A stretch of 64,000 bases of DNA from Lachnospiraceae bacterium (GTDB taxonomy: Bacteria; Bacillota; Clostridia; Lachnospirales; Lachnospiraceae). The notes under the pieces are model-generated. The model had not been told where the DNA came from. It saw only the letters and a program-made list of their open reading frames with translations, and ran no database searches. The stretch's first letter is position 1. The number at the start of each line of letters is the position of its first letter. The stretch covers positions 62,001-126,000 of the forward strand of contig CABJBM010000016.1 in assembly GCA_902363835.1 (NCBI GenBank), given 5' to 3'. The translations under genes were made by a program, and so were the position numbers. Below, in pieces: positions 63,968-64,000 of this stretch.

Positions 63968-64000
63968 GCACTTTCTTTACATTTTATTTCCATAAACAGC

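Overview
The window looks like chromosomal DNA of a low-to-moderate GC, anaerobic, fermentative, spore-forming Firmicute, most likely a Lachnospiraceae (Lacrimispora/Clostridium group). This is inferred from the Fe-S L-serine dehydratase pair, Rex with an iron alcohol dehydrogenase, paired ThrE halves, FeoAB, DUF5688, a LysM/GH18 spore-lytic-type enzyme, YesM/YesN-type sensors and AGGAGG ribosome binding sites throughout. No rRNA, CRISPR array or complete insertion sequence was seen.

Layout. 1-6.1 kb: a carbohydrate ABC importer (permease cut by the window edge, binding lipoprotein) with its own YesM/YesN two-component pair and a cupin. 6.2-8.9 kb: a large GH94 phosphorylase. 9.1-11.5 kb (+): PHP phosphatase and sdaAB-sdaAA. 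11.5-23.3 kb (-): argH, a yfhO/gtrA cell-envelope glycosylation pair, apbE-cbiK, an iron alcohol dehydrogenase with LysR and Rex genes, queA and an anchored unknown protein. 23.4-34.4 kb: an AT-rich accessory region beside tRNA-Arg(CCG) with a broken tyrosine recombinase, a second copy of the tRNA 3' end, further integrase scars, and cargo (RtcB, CPBP protease, SGNH hydrolase, MBOAT acyltransferase, DUF3999-DUF2339). 34.5-39.6 kb: LysM-GH18, a small protein, a phosphotransferase, DUF5688 and split ThrE. 39.6-45.2 kb: feoAB with a Fur-like box, uvrB with a perfect LexA-type box, and threonine aldolase. 45.3-48.9 kb: ftsE-ftsX-(decayed EnvC-like M23 gene)-ctpA. 49-53.8 kb: a PucR/CdaR-type regulator, an MsmX/UgpC-type ATPase, a methyltransferase, a CvfB-like S1 protein and an acyl-ACP thioesterase. 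54-63.9 kb: a second carbohydrate locus (GH2, two permeases, binding lipoprotein, divergent sensor kinase-regulator-GH105) lying between two near-identical tRNA-Gln(CTG) genes.

How it fits together. Neither sugar importer has its own ATPase; the MsmX-like ATPase at 50.2 kb could energise both. The second locus probably imports short oligosaccharides that GH105 (unsaturated uronyl hydrolase) and GH2 then split in the cytoplasm. FtsEX normally needs an EnvC-like murein hydrolase activator; the gene in that operon slot is broken here. The tRNA-Arg region shows repeated arrival and decay of integrative elements and is the best place to look for something unusual.
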